Shown here one piece after another: positions 63,885 through 64,000 of a stretch of DNA of 64,000 nucleotides. The stretch is from Citrobacter sp. On2M. Its GTDB lineage: Bacteria; Pseudomonadota; Gammaproteobacteria; Enterobacterales; Enterobacteriaceae. Every line of letters starts with the position of its first letter. Position 1 is the first letter of the stretch. The notes under the pieces were generated by a model. The model worked only from the letters and a program-made list of their open reading frames with translations. It had not been told where the DNA came from and searched no databases. The position numbers were made by a program, and so were the translations under genes. The DNA is taken from the NCBI RefSeq assembly GCF_018035235.1, contig NZ_WPCV01000008.1, positions 1 through 64,000 on the forward strand, written 5' to 3'.

Positions 63885-64000
63885 TTGTTACACACTCTTT
63901 AATGATAATTGTCTGGTAGGGTTTCAGGTTAGAATCAATGCTGTCATAGTTATTAAGCAGAACTTCCCCAACCGGAATCACATAAGATAATGGAGTATTA
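63871..64000 (-). CDS. 3' end of a probable GH13 glycoside hydrolase (partial)
   Basis: The last 42 codons of a gene cut by the window edge, stop at 63871-63873. The end reads VIPVGEVLLNNYDSIDSNLKPYQTIII, like the C-terminal domain of oligo-1,6-glucosidases and trehalose-6-phosphate hydrolases (...LLxNY...LxPYEa...). With the adjacent PTS it would hydrolyse the sugar phosphate inside the cell. The class is inferred from a short tail and should be checked with the upstream sequence. Confidence 0.6.
   Translation of the reverse strand, partial: NTPLSYVIPVGEVLLNNYDSIDSNLKPYQTIIIKECVTNEQV

Overview
The window is chromosomal DNA of an enterobacterium from the Escherichia-Salmonella-Citrobacter group. 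Gene content and order follow the E. coli K-12 segment from the murI/btuB region to tpiA (about 88-90 min), and most proteins are near-identical to E. coli homologues recalled from memory. Accessory genes not found at these places in E. coli K-12 (a TogT-like/KdgM-like pair, an UshA-like nucleotidase, a SLC13-type permease, a PTS/porin sugar locus) fit Citrobacter best. The genus is an inference; no 16S gene lies inside the window.

Layout. Bases 1-140 hold a ribosomal RNA P1 promoter firing leftward out of the window. Then come murI and btuB (overlapping, with a cobalamin riboswitch), trmA, yijD-fabR, sthA, oxyR with the divergent small RNA OxyS, the arginine cluster argH-argB-argC / argE with ArgR boxes, ppc, eptC and yijO. 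From 18.4 to 28.0 kb is a fermentative sugar block: frwD-pflC-pflD-frwB-frwC on the minus strand, and ptsA-fsaB-gldA on the plus strand. It encodes a fructose-type phosphotransferase system, a glycyl-radical enzyme with its activase, a fructose-6-phosphate aldolase and glycerol dehydrogenase. katG and metF follow.

Accessory segment 1 (31.5-35.7 kb) lies between metF and metL: a LysR regulator divergent from a carboxymuconolactone-decarboxylase-like gene, an exported 5'-nucleotidase-like enzyme, and an unrecognised protein with an InsA-like zinc ribbon. metL-metB and divergent metJ share an array of met boxes. Accessory segment 2 (40-42.2 kb) is a GPH-family symporter plus KdgM-family porin. 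Core genes resume with rpmE, priA, cytR, ftsN, hslVU, menA and rraA. Accessory segment 3 (51.0-52.0 kb) is an AT-rich, two-gene islet of unknown function between rraA and zapB; it is the best candidate for something undescribed. Then come zapB, glpF-glpK-glpX, fpr, yiiR, yiiQ and tpiA. Accessory segment 4 (59.3-64.0 kb, running off the edge) is a SLC13-type permease followed by a ScrY/BglH-like porin, a sucrose/trehalose-class PTS permease and the last 42 codons of what looks like a GH13 alpha-glucosidase.

Themes. Oxidative stress (oxyR, OxyS, katG, and probably fpr) and arginine and methionine biosynthesis with their operators account for much of the core. Carbon supply at the PEP/triose-phosphate level (ppc, tpiA, glpFKX, gldA, fsaB, ptsA) is concentrated here, and the accessory genes mostly add carbohydrate uptake. 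Eight REP-type palindromic sites lie in intergenic gaps. I saw no tRNA gene, CRISPR array, insertion sequence or prophage.
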